DNA of 64,000 nt from Pararhizobium qamdonense (lineage in GTDB: Bacteria; Pseudomonadota; Alphaproteobacteria; Rhizobiales; Rhizobiaceae), in assembly GCF_029277445.1 (NCBI RefSeq), contig NZ_CP119566.1, forward strand, positions 3,040,001-3,104,000, given 5' to 3'. The notes under the pieces are model-generated. The model saw only the letters and a program-made list of their open reading frames with translations. It ran no database searches and was not told the origin of the DNA. Position 1 is the stretch's first letter. Each line of letters begins with the position of its first letter. Position numbers and translations under genes: made by a program. Below are positions 48,043 through 57,467 of this stretch, piece by piece.

Positions 48043-48747
48043 TTAGACGGCAACAATACCACCGACTGCAGGCGCCTCGACCTTGGCGGAAGCGCCGTCC
48101 ATGCCGGCGATGAACAGGTCCGGCGTCTGGTCGATGATGCCGAACGAGCCATAATGGCAGGGAAGAACCGTCGCGAATTTGAAGAAGCGCTGGCAGGCAA
48201 GGGCTGCCACGGCACCGCCCATGGTGAAGCGGTCACCGATCGGCACGAGGCCGATCTCCGGCTGATGCAGTTCCTGGATCAGCGCCATGTCGGAGAAGAT
48301 ATCGGTATCGCCCATATGATAGAGCGTTGGCTCGTCTTCGAAATGCAGGACCAAACCATTGGCATTGCCCAGCGAATGCGACACGCCGTCTTCAGTCAGC
48401 TGCGCAGAGGAATGCAGCGCATTGACGAAGGTGGTGGAAAAGCCGTTAAGATGGATGGTGCCGCCCGTATTGCCCATTTCGATTGCCTGAACGCCCTTCG
48501 AGCCCAGCCATGCAGCGAGATCGGCATTGGCAACCACGGTGGCGCCGGTTTCCTTGGCAAGCGCAATCGTATCGCCGACATGGTCGCCATGCCCGTGGGT
48601 GAGCAGAATATGGGTGAGCCCCGAGGCCGCATCCTTGCGCGAGGATTCGTCGAAGGACGGGTTGCCGGTGAAGAACGGGTCGATGAGGATTTTCGACTTG
48701 GCGGTTTCGAGATGGAACGCGGAATGTCCGAGCCATTTGATCTTCAT
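48043..48747 (-). CDS. Metal-dependent hydrolase, UPF0173 (metallo-beta-lactamase fold)
   Basis: A 234-residue protein of the YtkL/UPF0173 group. The zinc-binding HxHxDH motif is [12 protein letters not shown] (about residues 48-59), with the later ligands in YHMGDTDIF and LPCHYGSFG. Substrate unknown. It stands upstream of gatCA on the same strand with an 85-base gap, so a separate transcript is possible, and is divergent to ruvX. Confidence 0.93.
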   Translation of the reverse strand: MKIKWLGHSAFHLETAKSKILIDPFFTGNPSFDESSRKDAASGLTHILLTHGHGDHVGDTIALAKETGATVVANADLAAWLGSKGVQAIEMGNTGGTIHLNGFSTTFVNALHSSAQLTEDGVSHSLGNANGLVLHFEDEPTLYHMGDTDIFSDMALIQELHQPEIGLVPIGDRFTMGGAVAALACQRFFKFATVLPCHYGSFGIIDQTPDLFIAGMDGASAKVEAPAVGGIVAV

Positions 48748-48867
48748 GAGAATACTCCTTTGTTTCCGGTTGGGGGCCCGGTCAGACTTTTTTGCGGGGA
48801 TGATTTGGCGGCGGGATAGGGATATGGATCACCCGAGTAATCCTTAAAGACCGAATCGGCAAATCAC

Positions 48868-49362
48868 ATGGCTGTTCTCAGCATCGAAGACCTTGCATCC
48901 ACTCTCCTGCCGAGCCAGGCCATCGCGGGCCTCGACCTCGGTACCAAGACGATCGGCATTTCGGTGTCGGATCTCGGACGGCGGTTTGCCACGCCGCGCG
49001 AGGTGATCAAGCGGGTGAAGTTCGGCCTGGATGCGCAGGCGCTGCTGGCCATGGCTGAGAAGGAGAGAATTGCCGCCTTCATCATCGGCCTGCCGATCAA
49101 CATGGACGGCTCGGCCGGTCCGCGCGCGCAGGCGACCCGGGCTTTCGTGCACAACATGGCGCAGAAGACCGGCCTGCCGTTCATCTACTGGGACGAACGG
49201 CTCTCGACCGTTGCGGCCGAGCGGGTGCTGATCGAGATGGATGTTTCGCGCAAGAAGCGGGCCGACCGGATTGATTCGGCCGCCGCATCCTTCATTCTTC
49301 AGGGCGCGCTGGACAGATTGGCATCCTTGGCAAAGGGTGCTGCTGCTGCCTCAGACGGCTGA
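48868..49362 (+). CDS. ruvX: Holliday junction resolvase-like RuvX (YqgF)
   Basis: A 164-residue RNase H-fold nuclease of the YqgF family, linked to Holliday junction resolution and to 16S rRNA 5'-end maturation. It has [33 protein letters not shown] and [15 protein letters not shown] with the acidic catalytic residues. Its last 64 bases overlap the convergent gene at 49299. Confidence 0.94.
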   Translation: MAVLSIEDLASTLLPSQAIAGLDLGTKTIGISVSDLGRRFATPREVIKRVKFGLDAQALLAMAEKERIAAFIIGLPINMDGSAGPRAQATRAFVHNMAQKTGLPFIYWDERLSTVAAERVLIEMDVSRKKRADRIDSAAASFILQGALDRLASLAKGAAAASDG

Positions 49363-49643
49363 GCCGGCGGAAACCGCCTCTTGTACCAGGCGCGGATTTC
49401 CCGGCGCTTGCGGTAGGCGATGATGGCAAACACCAGCAGGCTGTCGAAGGCGATGGCGCGTGCCACCAGCGGCGGAATGGTTTCGGGCGGAATGCCCAGC
49501 ACGTTGCCATAGATGGTGAAGACCAGGTCATGCGTCTGACGCGTCAGCATGAAGAAGCCGAAGCTCATGTCGTAATAGGAAAGGCCATACCAGGCGGTCA
49601 AAAGAATGACCGGGCCTGCCCAGAGGATGAAGAACCACTTCAT
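49299..49643 (-). CDS. Small membrane protein, probably DUF6105 family
   Basis: A 114-residue protein with two hydrophobic spans (about 2-20 and 60-82): [20 protein letters not shown] at the start, then the loop [20 protein letters not shown] and a basic C-terminal tail. This fits a family (DUF6105) I associate with rhizobia; function unknown. The start has a GGGAGG Shine-Dalgarno and overlaps the stop of the upstream small frame as ATGA. The 3' end overlaps ruvX by 64 bases. Confidence 0.8.
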   Translation of the reverse strand: MKWFFILWAGPVILLTAWYGLSYYDMSFGFFMLTRQTHDLVFTIYGNVLGIPPETIPPLVARAIAFDSLLVFAIIAYRKRREIRAWYKRRFPPAQPSEAAAAPFAKDANLSSAP

Positions 49644-49795
49644 GCCGTCCTCCCCTCCATGAATGCGCCGCGCCGTGCTTGCCCGGAAATCCAGTCCAGC
49701 GCGAGCAAGCTCACGAGGATGACAGCCGGAACCGCCAGATCGAGCGCAAGGCTCGCAAAAAACATCGTCATGATGATGACCAAGCCAGTTCTCAC
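49640..49795 (-). CDS. Putative small membrane protein, 51 aa
   Basis: A short frame starting at GTG (VRTGLVIIMTMFFASLAL as written; first residue Met) with a GGAG eight bases upstream. It has one hydrophobic span (about 5-32) and a basic end [12 protein letters not shown]. Its stop overlaps the ATG of the next gene (ATGA), suggesting translational coupling. Support is limited to start signal, hydrophobic pattern and coupling. Confidence 0.5.
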   Translation of the reverse strand: MRTGLVIIMTMFFASLALDLAVPAVILVSLLALDWISGQARRGAFMEGRTA

Positions 49796-49985
49796 CGAAC
49801 GTGCTCCACTCCAAAAAGCGTTAAAATCCTGCCGGGCCACTCTTGCCCGTTCACCCCACTGTTGACCGTTAACCTTGAGGGCGCAACGTAAACCATTTGT
49901 TAAGGTTAATTTCCAAGCCGTGCGGTTGCCGGGCTGTGGACAAGCGGCTATCGGTGGGCTCGTTCCCGCTGCAGGCCTCCTCCCC

Positions 49986-50921
49986 ATGACGATCATCTTC
50001 GAAAGCATTCTGCCGATCTTCCTGCTGGTTTCGCTGGGCGTATGGCTGAAGCGCTCATCGCTGGTCGATCTCTCCCTATGGGAAGGACTGGAGCAGCTCG
50101 GCTATTACGTGCTTTTCCCCGCCTTGCTCTTTTCGACGCTGGCAACCGCCGATTTCGCAGGCACGAAGACCGATGCGACCGCGCTCGCGACGATCGGCAG
50201 CATTACCCTGATGTCGGGCGCGCTGTTACTGCTCTAACCATTGCTGCGCACCCGTCACGTCTCGTCCGCCGCCTTCACCTCGATCTTCCAGACGGCAACG
50301 CGCTGGAATGGTTTCATGGCGCTGGCGATCGCCCAGAAGCTTTACGGGCCGCTCGGTCTCAGCCTGACGGCGCTGGTAATGACCTTGGTGATCATTCCCA
50401 TCAATCTCTACAATGTCGGCGTGCTGATCGCTTTCAATGGCGGGCCGAAGGGTTTGCGGTTCTTTGCCTTCAAGATCGCCACCAATCCGCTGATCGTCGC
50501 CTCGGTCATCGGTATCGTCCTGAATTTCTTTCAGGTTCCGGTCTACGGCCCGGTCTTGACCGCCGTCGAAATGCTGGCGAGCGCTTCGCTCAGCCTCGGG
50601 CTTGTCATGGTCGGGGCCGGACTGAAGGTCTCGGATGCGCTGCGGCCAAGCCTTGTTGCGCTGCTCGCGGTGTTTCTGAAACTGATCGTCATGCCGGTCT
50701 TCATGGTCGGCACCGCCTATTTCATGGGGATCCGCGGCGATGCGCTGCTGATCATCGCACTCGGCGCCAGTGTGCCGACAGCGATGAACGGGTATTTGCT
50801 TGCCAAGCAGATGGGCGGCGACGCGCCGCTCTATGCGGCCGTCGCCACTGTCCAGACGGTCGTGTCGTTTTTTACCATTCCGCTGGTGCTGACGGTGACC
50901 GGCTATATCGCCGCCGGATAG
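49986..50921 (+). pseudogene. AEC-family (auxin efflux carrier-like) transporter, interrupted by an in-frame stop
   Basis: Read from ATG 49986, MTIIFESILPIFLLVSLGVW runs for 83 codons to TAA at 50235-50237. The same frame then continues for another 227 codons (from PLLRTRHVSSAAFTSIFQTA to VTGYIAAG) to a stop at 50921. Together this gives about 311 residues, the normal length for AEC permeases, with multiple membrane segments on both sides of the stop. No frameshift is present; one codon alone breaks it. It may be a real pseudogene, a sequencing error, or a readthrough/reinitiation case. The 3' end overlaps the convergent aidB-like gene by 19 bases. Confidence 0.85.
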
Positions 50922-52552
50922 AGCAGATCGACGATATAAGCGGAATCAAAGCGCGAATCGAGCATGCCATAGGTGGAGCGCCAGCCGGCAGCCAGCCGCG
51001 ATTCGAGGAAGGCATCGGCAATCCGCCCTGCCCCCAGCCGGTAGAGTTCGGCAGCGGCGGCAGCGAGCGCCAGCTGTTCGACCAGCATGCGGGCCGCCCC
51101 CTCGTCGCGCTCGCAGAGCGACATCGCCGCCCGCAGCACATCGACTGTCTTTTTGGCGGAGGGTCCGAGATCGCGGCTGATCACCTGGAACAGCAGTTCG
51201 AACAGGTCTTTTCCACGGGTCAAAACCCGCAGCACGTCGAGCGCCATGACGTTGCCTGACCCTTCCCAGATCGCATTGACCGGGGCTTCGCGGTAATGCC
51301 GGGCGATCGGGCGTTCTTCGACATAGCCGCTGCCGCCGATGCATTCCATCGCCTCGGCGATCAGCGCAGGCGCAATCTTGCAGCTCCAGTATTTCGCAAC
51401 CGGCGTCATGATCCGCGCATAGGCCGCATCCTCGGCGCTGTCGCGCGCCCGGTCGAAGGCTTCGGCAAGACGGAACGACAAGGCGCTGGCGGCGGCGACA
51501 TCAAGCGCCATGTCGGCCAGAACCCGCGTCATCATCGGCTGCGCGACCAAAGCCTTGCCGGACACCTTGCGGCCGCGCACATGATGCACGGCTTCAGCCA
51601 GCGACGCCCGCATCATGCCGGCAGAGGCCAGCGCGCAATCGAGGCGCGTCAGCGTCACCATGTCGAGAATGGTGCGGATGCCTGCATCGGGGGAGCCAAG
51701 CACGAAGCCGAACGTATCGGAGAATTCGACCTCGGAGGACGCATTGGACCGGTTGCCGAGCTTGTCCTTCAGGCGCTGGAAGCGCAGGCCGTTTGCCGAG
51801 CCATCTTCCAGCAGTCGCGGCACGAGGAAGCAGCCGAGACCGTCACGGGTCTGCGCCAGCATCACGAAAGCATCGCTCATCGGCGCCGACATGAACCATT
51901 TATGGCCGTTCAGCCGGTAGATGCCCTCACCCACCCGCTCGGCCGTCGAGGTATTGGCGCGCACGTCCGTGCCGCCCTGCTTTTCCGTCATGCCCATGCC
52001 GATGGTGACGGAGGCTTTCTGCATCCATGGCCGGTTGGACGAATCATATTTGCGCGACAGGATTTTGGGCGCCCATTCCTTCTGCACGGCCGGCGACGCG
52101 GAGATCGCCGCCACCGAGGCGCTGGTCATCGTCAGCGGGCAGAGATGGCCGCATTCGAGCTGCGCCGTCAGATAGAAGCGCAACGCGCGTGCCTTGTGCG
52201 AACGGCCGCGCTCGTCTGCGATGTTTTCCCAGGCCGAGGCATGCAGGCCCGATGTCACCGAGCGGCGCATCAGCGCGTGCCAGGCGGGATGGAACTCGAC
52301 CATGTCGAGCCGCTCGCCGCGCGGCCCATGGGTGCGCAGCTTGGGCAGGCCTTCATTGGCCATGCGCGCCAGATCCTGCGCCTCGGGCGAGGTCACATAA
52401 CGCCCGATGGTCTCGAAATCATCGCGCAGCGGACGCGGCATCGACGCTGCAATATCAACCAGCAGCGGGTCGGAGCGGAAAGCGTTGATCCCCGACCAGG
52501 GTTTCGGCTGGTTCAGATCGGCGAGTTTCTGTTCGGTACGGTTCAGAGTCAT
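50903..52552 (-). CDS. Acyl-CoA dehydrogenase family protein, AidB-like
   Basis: A 549-residue flavoprotein of the acyl-CoA dehydrogenase superfamily. Length and sequence (NQPKPWSGINAFRSDPLLVD, MGMTEKQGGTDVRANTSTAE, AMECIGGSGYVEERPIARHY) match E. coli AidB, the alkylation-response protein. The family's FAD domain and C-terminal DNA-contact region are both covered. Whether it is inducible by alkylation here is unknown. It is convergent with the broken AEC gene. Confidence 0.92.
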   Translation of the reverse strand: MTLNRTEQKLADLNQPKPWSGINAFRSDPLLVDIAASMPRPLRDDFETIGRYVTSPEAQDLARMANEGLPKLRTHGPRGERLDMVEFHPAWHALMRRSVTSGLHASAWENIADERGRSHKARALRFYLTAQLECGHLCPLTMTSASVAAISASPAVQKEWAPKILSRKYDSSNRPWMQKASVTIGMGMTEKQGGTDVRANTSTAERVGEGIYRLNGHKWFMSAPMSDAFVMLAQTRDGLGCFLVPRLLEDGSANGLRFQRLKDKLGNRSNASSEVEFSDTFGFVLGSPDAGIRTILDMVTLTRLDCALASAGMMRASLAEAVHHVRGRKVSGKALVAQPMMTRVLADMALDVAAASALSFRLAEAFDRARDSAEDAAYARIMTPVAKYWSCKIAPALIAEAMECIGGSGYVEERPIARHYREAPVNAIWEGSGNVMALDVLRVLTRGKDLFELLFQVISRDLGPSAKKTVDVLRAAMSLCERDEGAARMLVEQLALAAAAAELYRLGAGRIADAFLESRLAAGWRSTYGMLDSRFDSAYIVDLLYPAAI

Positions 52553-52765
52553 GCCGCGTTTCTAACCCAAGTCCCGATCCTTAGGAACAGGAGGGGCACG
52601 CGATAAATGCCGCTGCCCGCAACAATTTGCTGATGGTACCCAATGGGCATAAAGCGGGGGTCACAAAAGCGTGGGGATGGGGCCGGTTTGCGCGGCCTTC
52701 GCCTTGCCGGGCCGCGCTGCAGTCATTATAGACCCACGCAACTTTACCAAATGAGGCGGCTCCCC

Positions 52766-53707
52766 ATGGATTTCTTTCCGCATCGCCACCTGCTCGGCAT
52801 CAAGGGCCTGAACGAACAGGACATCACGCTCCTGCTCGACCGGGCCGACGAAGCCGTCAAGATTTCCCGCCAGAGAGAAAAGAAGACCTCGACGCTGCGC
52901 GGCCTGACGCAGATCAACCTGTTCTTTGAGGCCTCGACCCGGACGCAATCCTCCTTCGAACTCGCCGGCAAGCGGCTTGGCGCCGATGTGATGAACATGT
53001 CGGTCAGCAATTCCTCGGTGAAGAAGGGCGAAACGCTGATCGACACGGCGATGACGCTGAACGCGATGCACCCGGATGTGCTGGTCGTGCGCCACTCCTC
53101 CGCCGGTGCCGCAGCGCTGCTCGCTCAAAAAGTGTCCTGCTCCGTCGTCAATGCCGGCGACGGTCAGCACGAACACCCGACACAGGCGCTGCTCGATGCG
53201 CTCACCATCCGCCGCGCCAAGGGCAAGCTGTCGCGCATCATCGTCGCGATCTGCGGCGACGTTCTGCATTCGCGCGTCGCCCGTTCCAATATCCTGCTCC
53301 TCAACCAGATGGGCGCCCGCGTCCGTGTGGTTGCGCCGGCAACGCTTCTCCCCTCCGGCATCGCCGACATGGGGGCCGAGGTCTATCACTCGATGGAGGA
53401 AGGCCTGAAAGACGCCGACGTGGTGATGATGCTGCGCCTGCAGCGCGAGCGCATGGCCGGCTCCTTCGTGCCCTCGGTGCGCGAATATTTCCGCTATTAC
53501 GGGCTGGATGCCGAAAAACTGAAAGCTGCCAAGGACGACGCGCTCGTCATGCATCCTGGTCCGATGAACCGGGGCGTCGAGATTGCCTCGGAGATCGCCG
53601 ACGGTCCTCAGAGCGTGATTGAGCAGCAGGTCGAAATGGGGGTTGCCGTGCGCATGGCGGTGATGGAAACGCTTCTTCTTTCCCAGAACCAGGGGCCGCG
53701 CACATGA
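52766..53707 (+). CDS. pyrB: Aspartate carbamoyltransferase catalytic subunit
   Basis: Catalyses carbamoyl phosphate plus aspartate to carbamoyl aspartate, the committed step of pyrimidine synthesis. The 313-residue product has [20 protein letters not shown] (carbamoyl phosphate loop), [20 protein letters not shown], and [10 protein letters not shown]. The start at 52766 ([19 protein letters not shown]) was chosen; an ATG five codons upstream is possible. No pyrI gene follows; the stop overlaps the next start as ATGA. Confidence 0.96.
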   Translation: MDFFPHRHLLGIKGLNEQDITLLLDRADEAVKISRQREKKTSTLRGLTQINLFFEASTRTQSSFELAGKRLGADVMNMSVSNSSVKKGETLIDTAMTLNAMHPDVLVVRHSSAGAAALLAQKVSCSVVNAGDGQHEHPTQALLDALTIRRAKGKLSRIIVAICGDVLHSRVARSNILLLNQMGARVRVVAPATLLPSGIADMGAEVYHSMEEGLKDADVVMMLRLQRERMAGSFVPSVREYFRYYGLDAEKLKAAKDDALVMHPGPMNRGVEIASEIADGPQSVIEQQVEMGVAVRMAVMETLLLSQNQGPRT

Positions 53708-54987
53708 GCAACCTCGTCCTGAAGAACCTGCGCATCATCGACCCCTCGCGCAATCTCGATGAAACCGGCGACATCATGGTCGAAAACGGCCGGATCGTTG
53801 CTGCCGGACAGTCTGCCGGGACCCAGGTTCCGGAAGGCGCCGAGGTCAAGGATTGCACCGGCCTGATTGCCGTGCCCGGCCTGGTCGATGCCCGCGTCTT
53901 CGTCGGCGAGCCCGGCGGCGAATACCGCGAAACCATCGAATCCGCATCGCGCGCGGCCGCCGCCGGCGGCGTCACCTCGATCATCACCATGCCGGATACC
54001 GACCCGGTCATCGACGATATCGCGCTGGTGCAGTTCGTGCAGAAGACGGCGCGCGACAAGGCGCTGATCAATGTCTATCCGGCAGCCGCTCTGACCAAGC
54101 ATCTCGACGGCGAGGAAATGACCGAGTTCGGCCTGTTGCGCGAGGCAGGCGCGGTCTGCTTTACCAATGGCCGCCGCCCGGTGCACGACACGCTCGTCCT
54201 TCGCCGCGCCATGACCTATGCGCGCGAATTCGGGGCTGTGATCTCGCTGGAAACCCGTGACAAATATCTGGGTGCCGAAGGCGTCATGAACGAAGGTCTG
54301 CTCGCCAGCTGGCTGGGGCTTTCCGGTGTTCCGCGCGAGGCCGAGATCATCCCGCTCGAGCGCGACCTGCGCATCGCCGGGCTGACCAAGGGGGCCTATC
54401 ATGCCGCAAAAATCTCCCTGCCCGAATCGGCCGAGGCTATCGCCACGGCCCGCAAGCGCGGCGCTAACGTCACCTGCGGCATCTCGATCAACCATCTGAC
54501 GCTGAACGAAAACGATATCGGCGAATACCGCACGTTCTTCAAGCTGTCGCCACCGCTGCGCGGCGAGGATGATCGTGTGGCGATGGTGGAAGCTCTGGCC
54601 AACGGCACCATCGATATCATCGTCTCCTCGCACGATCCGCAGGACGTCGATACCAAGCGCCTGCCCTTTGCCGATGCCGCAGATGGCGCGATCGGGCTGG
54701 AAACCATGCTGGCAGCGGCTTTGCGCCTCTATCACAGCGGCAACGTTCCGTTGATGCGCCTGATCGATGCCATGTCGACGCGGCCGGCGCAGATTTTCGG
54801 GCTGGATGCCGGCACGCTGAAGCCCGGCGCCAAGGCCGACATCACGCTGATCGATCTGGAAGAGCCCTGGCTGTTCGGCAAGGATGCGATCGTGTCGCGC
54901 TCGAAAAACACACCTTTCGAAAATGCCCGCTTTACCGGCCGGGCCGTTCAAACCTATGTTGCGGGAAAACTGGTTCATTCACTCTGA
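53704..54987 (+). CDS. Dihydroorotase homologue lacking metal ligands (PyrC'/PyrX type)
   Basis: A 427-residue protein of the dihydroorotase family. The metal-binding HxH of active enzymes (normally DxHVHLREPG) is replaced by [20 protein letters not shown]. Later ligands also look changed (ISLETRD, AKISLP, SSHDPQD). This matches the non-catalytic PyrC' that in some bacteria holds ATCase together. It overlaps pyrB by four bases (ATGA), fitting such a complex. An active dihydroorotase would have to be elsewhere. Often annotated simply as pyrC. Confidence 0.9.
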   Translation: MSNLVLKNLRIIDPSRNLDETGDIMVENGRIVAAGQSAGTQVPEGAEVKDCTGLIAVPGLVDARVFVGEPGGEYRETIESASRAAAAGGVTSIITMPDTDPVIDDIALVQFVQKTARDKALINVYPAAALTKHLDGEEMTEFGLLREAGAVCFTNGRRPVHDTLVLRRAMTYAREFGAVISLETRDKYLGAEGVMNEGLLASWLGLSGVPREAEIIPLERDLRIAGLTKGAYHAAKISLPESAEAIATARKRGANVTCGISINHLTLNENDIGEYRTFFKLSPPLRGEDDRVAMVEALANGTIDIIVSSHDPQDVDTKRLPFADAADGAIGLETMLAAALRLYHSGNVPLMRLIDAMSTRPAQIFGLDAGTLKPGAKADITLIDLEEPWLFGKDAIVSRSKNTPFENARFTGRAVQTYVAGKLVHSL

Positions 54988-55001
54988 TTGAGCGACGAGC
55001 T

Positions 55002-55113
55002 GCCCCTCATCCGCCCTCTCGGGCACCGTCTCCCCGCAAGCAGGGAGACGGGATGTACGGCACCTCTGTCGTCCCCTCGCCCCTTTTGCGGCGAGAGGGC
55101 CAGGGTGAGGGGC
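55002..55113. repeat. RIME-like intergenic repeat, copy 2
   Basis: A 112-base element with GCCCCTCATCCG at one end and AGGGTGAGGGGC at the other, and two internal CTCCCCG/GGGAG-type hairpins. It is clearly related to copy 1 at 39082-39196. It lies between the pyrC' homologue and plsY. Confidence 0.8.
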
Positions 55114-55146
55114 AAACGTCCGCTGGGACGAACGGGGAGGCAATAC

Positions 55147-55761
55147 ATGGCTGACATATTTTCCTGGCAACTCGGGCTGGCGCTGACGGCCGGGGCTGCA
55201 ATCTTCGGCTATCTGCTAGGCTCGATCCCCTTCGGCCTCATCCTCACCCGCATGGCCGGGCTTGGCGATGTCCGCAAGATCGGTTCCGGCAATATCGGCG
55301 CGACCAATGTGCTGCGCACCGGCAACAAGAAACTTGCCGCAGCCACGCTGCTGCTGGATGCCCTGAAGGGAACTGCCGCTGCGGCCATTGCCTCACGCTG
55401 GGGGATCGAGGCGGGTATTGCCGCCGGTTTCGCCGCCTTCGTCGGTCACCTCTATCCTGTCTGGCTGGGTTTCAAGGGCGGCAAGGGCATTGCGACCTAT
55501 ATCGGCGTGCTGCTTGGTCTGGCGCCGATCATGGTTCTTTTGTTTGCGGCCATCTGGCTGGCGATGGCGAAAATCACCCGTTACTCTTCGTTGTCTGCGC
55601 TGGTTGCAACATTGATCGTTCCGGTTGTATTGTTGGCAACGGGCTATGGGAAGATCGGTTTGCTGTTCGTGGTGATGAGCGTCATCACCTGGATCAAGCA
55701 CCGGGCGAATATCCAGCGGCTCCTGGCGGGGACCGAAAGCCGGATCGGGCAAAAGGGATAG
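55147..55761 (+). CDS. plsY: Glycerol-3-phosphate acyltransferase PlsY
   Basis: An inner-membrane enzyme that acylates glycerol-3-phosphate from acyl phosphate, the first step of phospholipid synthesis. The 204-residue product has several membrane segments and the conserved loops [18 protein letters not shown] and [15 protein letters not shown]. The ATG at 55147 ([16 protein letters not shown]) was chosen; an upstream extension would run through the repeat. dprA follows after seven bases. Confidence 0.94.
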   Translation: MADIFSWQLGLALTAGAAIFGYLLGSIPFGLILTRMAGLGDVRKIGSGNIGATNVLRTGNKKLAAATLLLDALKGTAAAAIASRWGIEAGIAAGFAAFVGHLYPVWLGFKGGKGIATYIGVLLGLAPIMVLLFAAIWLAMAKITRYSSLSALVATLIVPVVLLATGYGKIGLLFVVMSVITWIKHRANIQRLLAGTESRIGQKG

Positions 55762-55768
55762 GACAAGA

Positions 55769-56920
55769 ATGTCGGATGGCAGCGCAGGACGGAATGGAAT
55801 TGCGCTGACGGAACGACAAAGAATTGCCTGGTTGAGGCTGATCCGCAGCGACAATGTCGGTCCTGCCACCTTTCGCGATCTCATCAACCATTTCGGCTCT
55901 GCGGAAACCGCGCTCGAAATGCTGCCCGAACTGTCGCGCCGCGGCGGTTCCACCCGCGCCATCCGGGTGGCTTCCATTGCCGAGGCGGAAAAGGAGCTCT
56001 CTGCGGCCCATCGCTTCGGCGCCCGCTTCATCGGCATCGGCGAACCGGATTATCCTCCGGCGCTGCGCCAGATCGACGGTGCTCCGCCGCTTCTGGCCGT
56101 GAAAGGCAACGGAGCCACCGGCACCCTCCCTTCGCTTGGCATTGTCGGCTCGCGCAATGCCTCGATCAGCGGCACGAAATTTGCGGCGATGATTGCGCGC
56201 GATGTCGGGCGCGCCGGATATTCGATCATATCGGGGCTTGCGCGCGGCATCGATACGGCAGCACACCGGGCGAGCCTGGAAACGGGAACGATCGCAGCGC
56301 TGGCCGGTGGTCTGGATCAACCCTACCCGCCCGAAAATATCGGCCTTCTCGACGAGATCACGCATGGGAATGGCCTCGCCATCAGCGAAATGCCATTCGG
56401 CTGGGAACCGCGCGCCCGTGATTTCCCGCGCCGCAACCGGCTGATTGCCGGTGTCAGTCTCGGGCTTGCCGTGGTCGAGGCCGCAGCCCGCTCGGGATCG
56501 CTGATCACCGCGCGCTATGCCGCCGACTTCGGACGGCTGGTCTTTGCCGTGCCGGGATCGCCGCTCGACCCCCGGTGCCAGGGCACCAACGGTCTGTTGA
56601 AGGATGGTGCGACGGTGACGACAGAGGCGCAGGATATCCTGCAGGCGCTCGCCCCTCTCAGCCGCATCGACCTCTTCACGCCGCCGCAGGCGGAGGAACC
56701 GGGCGAGCATGATGGCGGGCCGATGGCACCGCCGCCGGATGCCAACGATCGCATGCGGATCACCAATGCGCTCGGGCCGACGCCGGTCGAGATCGACGAC
56801 ATCATCCGCCATACGGGGCTTGCGGCATCCGCCGTCTATCTTGTCCTTCTAGAACTGGATCTTGCCGGACGGCTTCACCGGCATCCCGGCGGCCTTGTTT
56901 CTCTCAGCATTGGAGATTGA
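55769..56920 (+). CDS. dprA: DNA-processing protein DprA (Smf)
   Basis: A 383-residue Rossmann-fold protein that loads RecA on incoming single-stranded DNA in transformation, present also in non-competent bacteria. It has a SAM-like N-terminal region, the Rossmann core with [16 protein letters not shown] and [19 protein letters not shown], and a C-terminal winged helix ([20 protein letters not shown]). Its last 72 bases overlap the convergent small gene at 56849. Confidence 0.95.
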   Translation: MSDGSAGRNGIALTERQRIAWLRLIRSDNVGPATFRDLINHFGSAETALEMLPELSRRGGSTRAIRVASIAEAEKELSAAHRFGARFIGIGEPDYPPALRQIDGAPPLLAVKGNGATGTLPSLGIVGSRNASISGTKFAAMIARDVGRAGYSIISGLARGIDTAAHRASLETGTIAALAGGLDQPYPPENIGLLDEITHGNGLAISEMPFGWEPRARDFPRRNRLIAGVSLGLAVVEAAARSGSLITARYAADFGRLVFAVPGSPLDPRCQGTNGLLKDGATVTTEAQDILQALAPLSRIDLFTPPQAEEPGEHDGGPMAPPPDANDRMRITNALGPTPVEIDDIIRHTGLAASAVYLVLLELDLAGRLHRHPGGLVSLSIGD

Positions 56921-57106
56921 CAATGGGCGCTTACCTGAAAGGATGTCGCCAGCCTCGACATAGGCCATTTCGATCAGGTAGCACAGCATATCCGCACTCT
57001 CGCTAGCGGCGACACCACGCAACTCTCCAAGCATGTGCCGGATATAGGCGATCTTTTCACGGGCCTGCGCTTCTGTCTTGGCGGTCCCGGTTGAACTTGG
57101 AATCAT
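56849..57106 (-). CDS. Conserved hypothetical protein, 85 aa
   Basis: No named domain recognised. [20 protein letters not shown] is followed by the helical [20 protein letters not shown] and [15 protein letters not shown], which look like a conserved small cytosolic alpha-helical protein. Start fixed by AAGGAGAA upstream. The last 72 bases run antisense to the dprA end; the basic tail beyond SGKRPLS is in that part. Confidence 0.65.
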   Translation of the reverse strand: MIPSSTGTAKTEAQAREKIAYIRHMLGELRGVAASESADMLCYLIEMAYVEAGDILSGKRPLSISNAERNKAAGMPVKPSGKIQF

Positions 57107-57467
57107 CTATTCTCCTTGTGGTGCATTCAGAACCCGCCTTTTGACATGCAAGCATTGGCCGAGCGGAACACCATGCAACACCCTCCCCGTTGTGTTGGCC
57201 GCCACCTTCGGATAAGGCCCCACAAGCATCGCTTTCTGCCGATGCCCCGAGAGATGCAAACTACACGTCAATGACTCTATAGCAATTATCTTTAATTGCA
57301 ATATGCGTGCAATCGCTCATAGGTTGCATCTCGTTGTGACCGCTTATTTTGGGTGCAGCACTTGACCGCAGACGAATCCCTGTCCATGTCGGGGCATCGA
57401 TATTTCCCATTGTGCCGCCTCTTTCCGGCCTGGCACAGCTTTGAACGGTTGCTTTGAGAATATGACC
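57107..57467. other. Spacer between the 85-aa gene and topA
   Basis: About 360 bases. It should hold the promoters of the minus-strand small gene and of topA. A short ATTGCA/TGCAAT inverted repeat is at 57295-57313. A 64-residue minus-strand frame here has no coding character. Nothing else recognised. Confidence 0.45.

Noticed and set aside
57107..57301. 64-codon minus-strand frame upstream of the 85-aa gene
   Set aside because: Composition is not coding-like, no ribosome-binding site noticed, and its stop immediately precedes the next start whose Shine-Dalgarno lies inside it.
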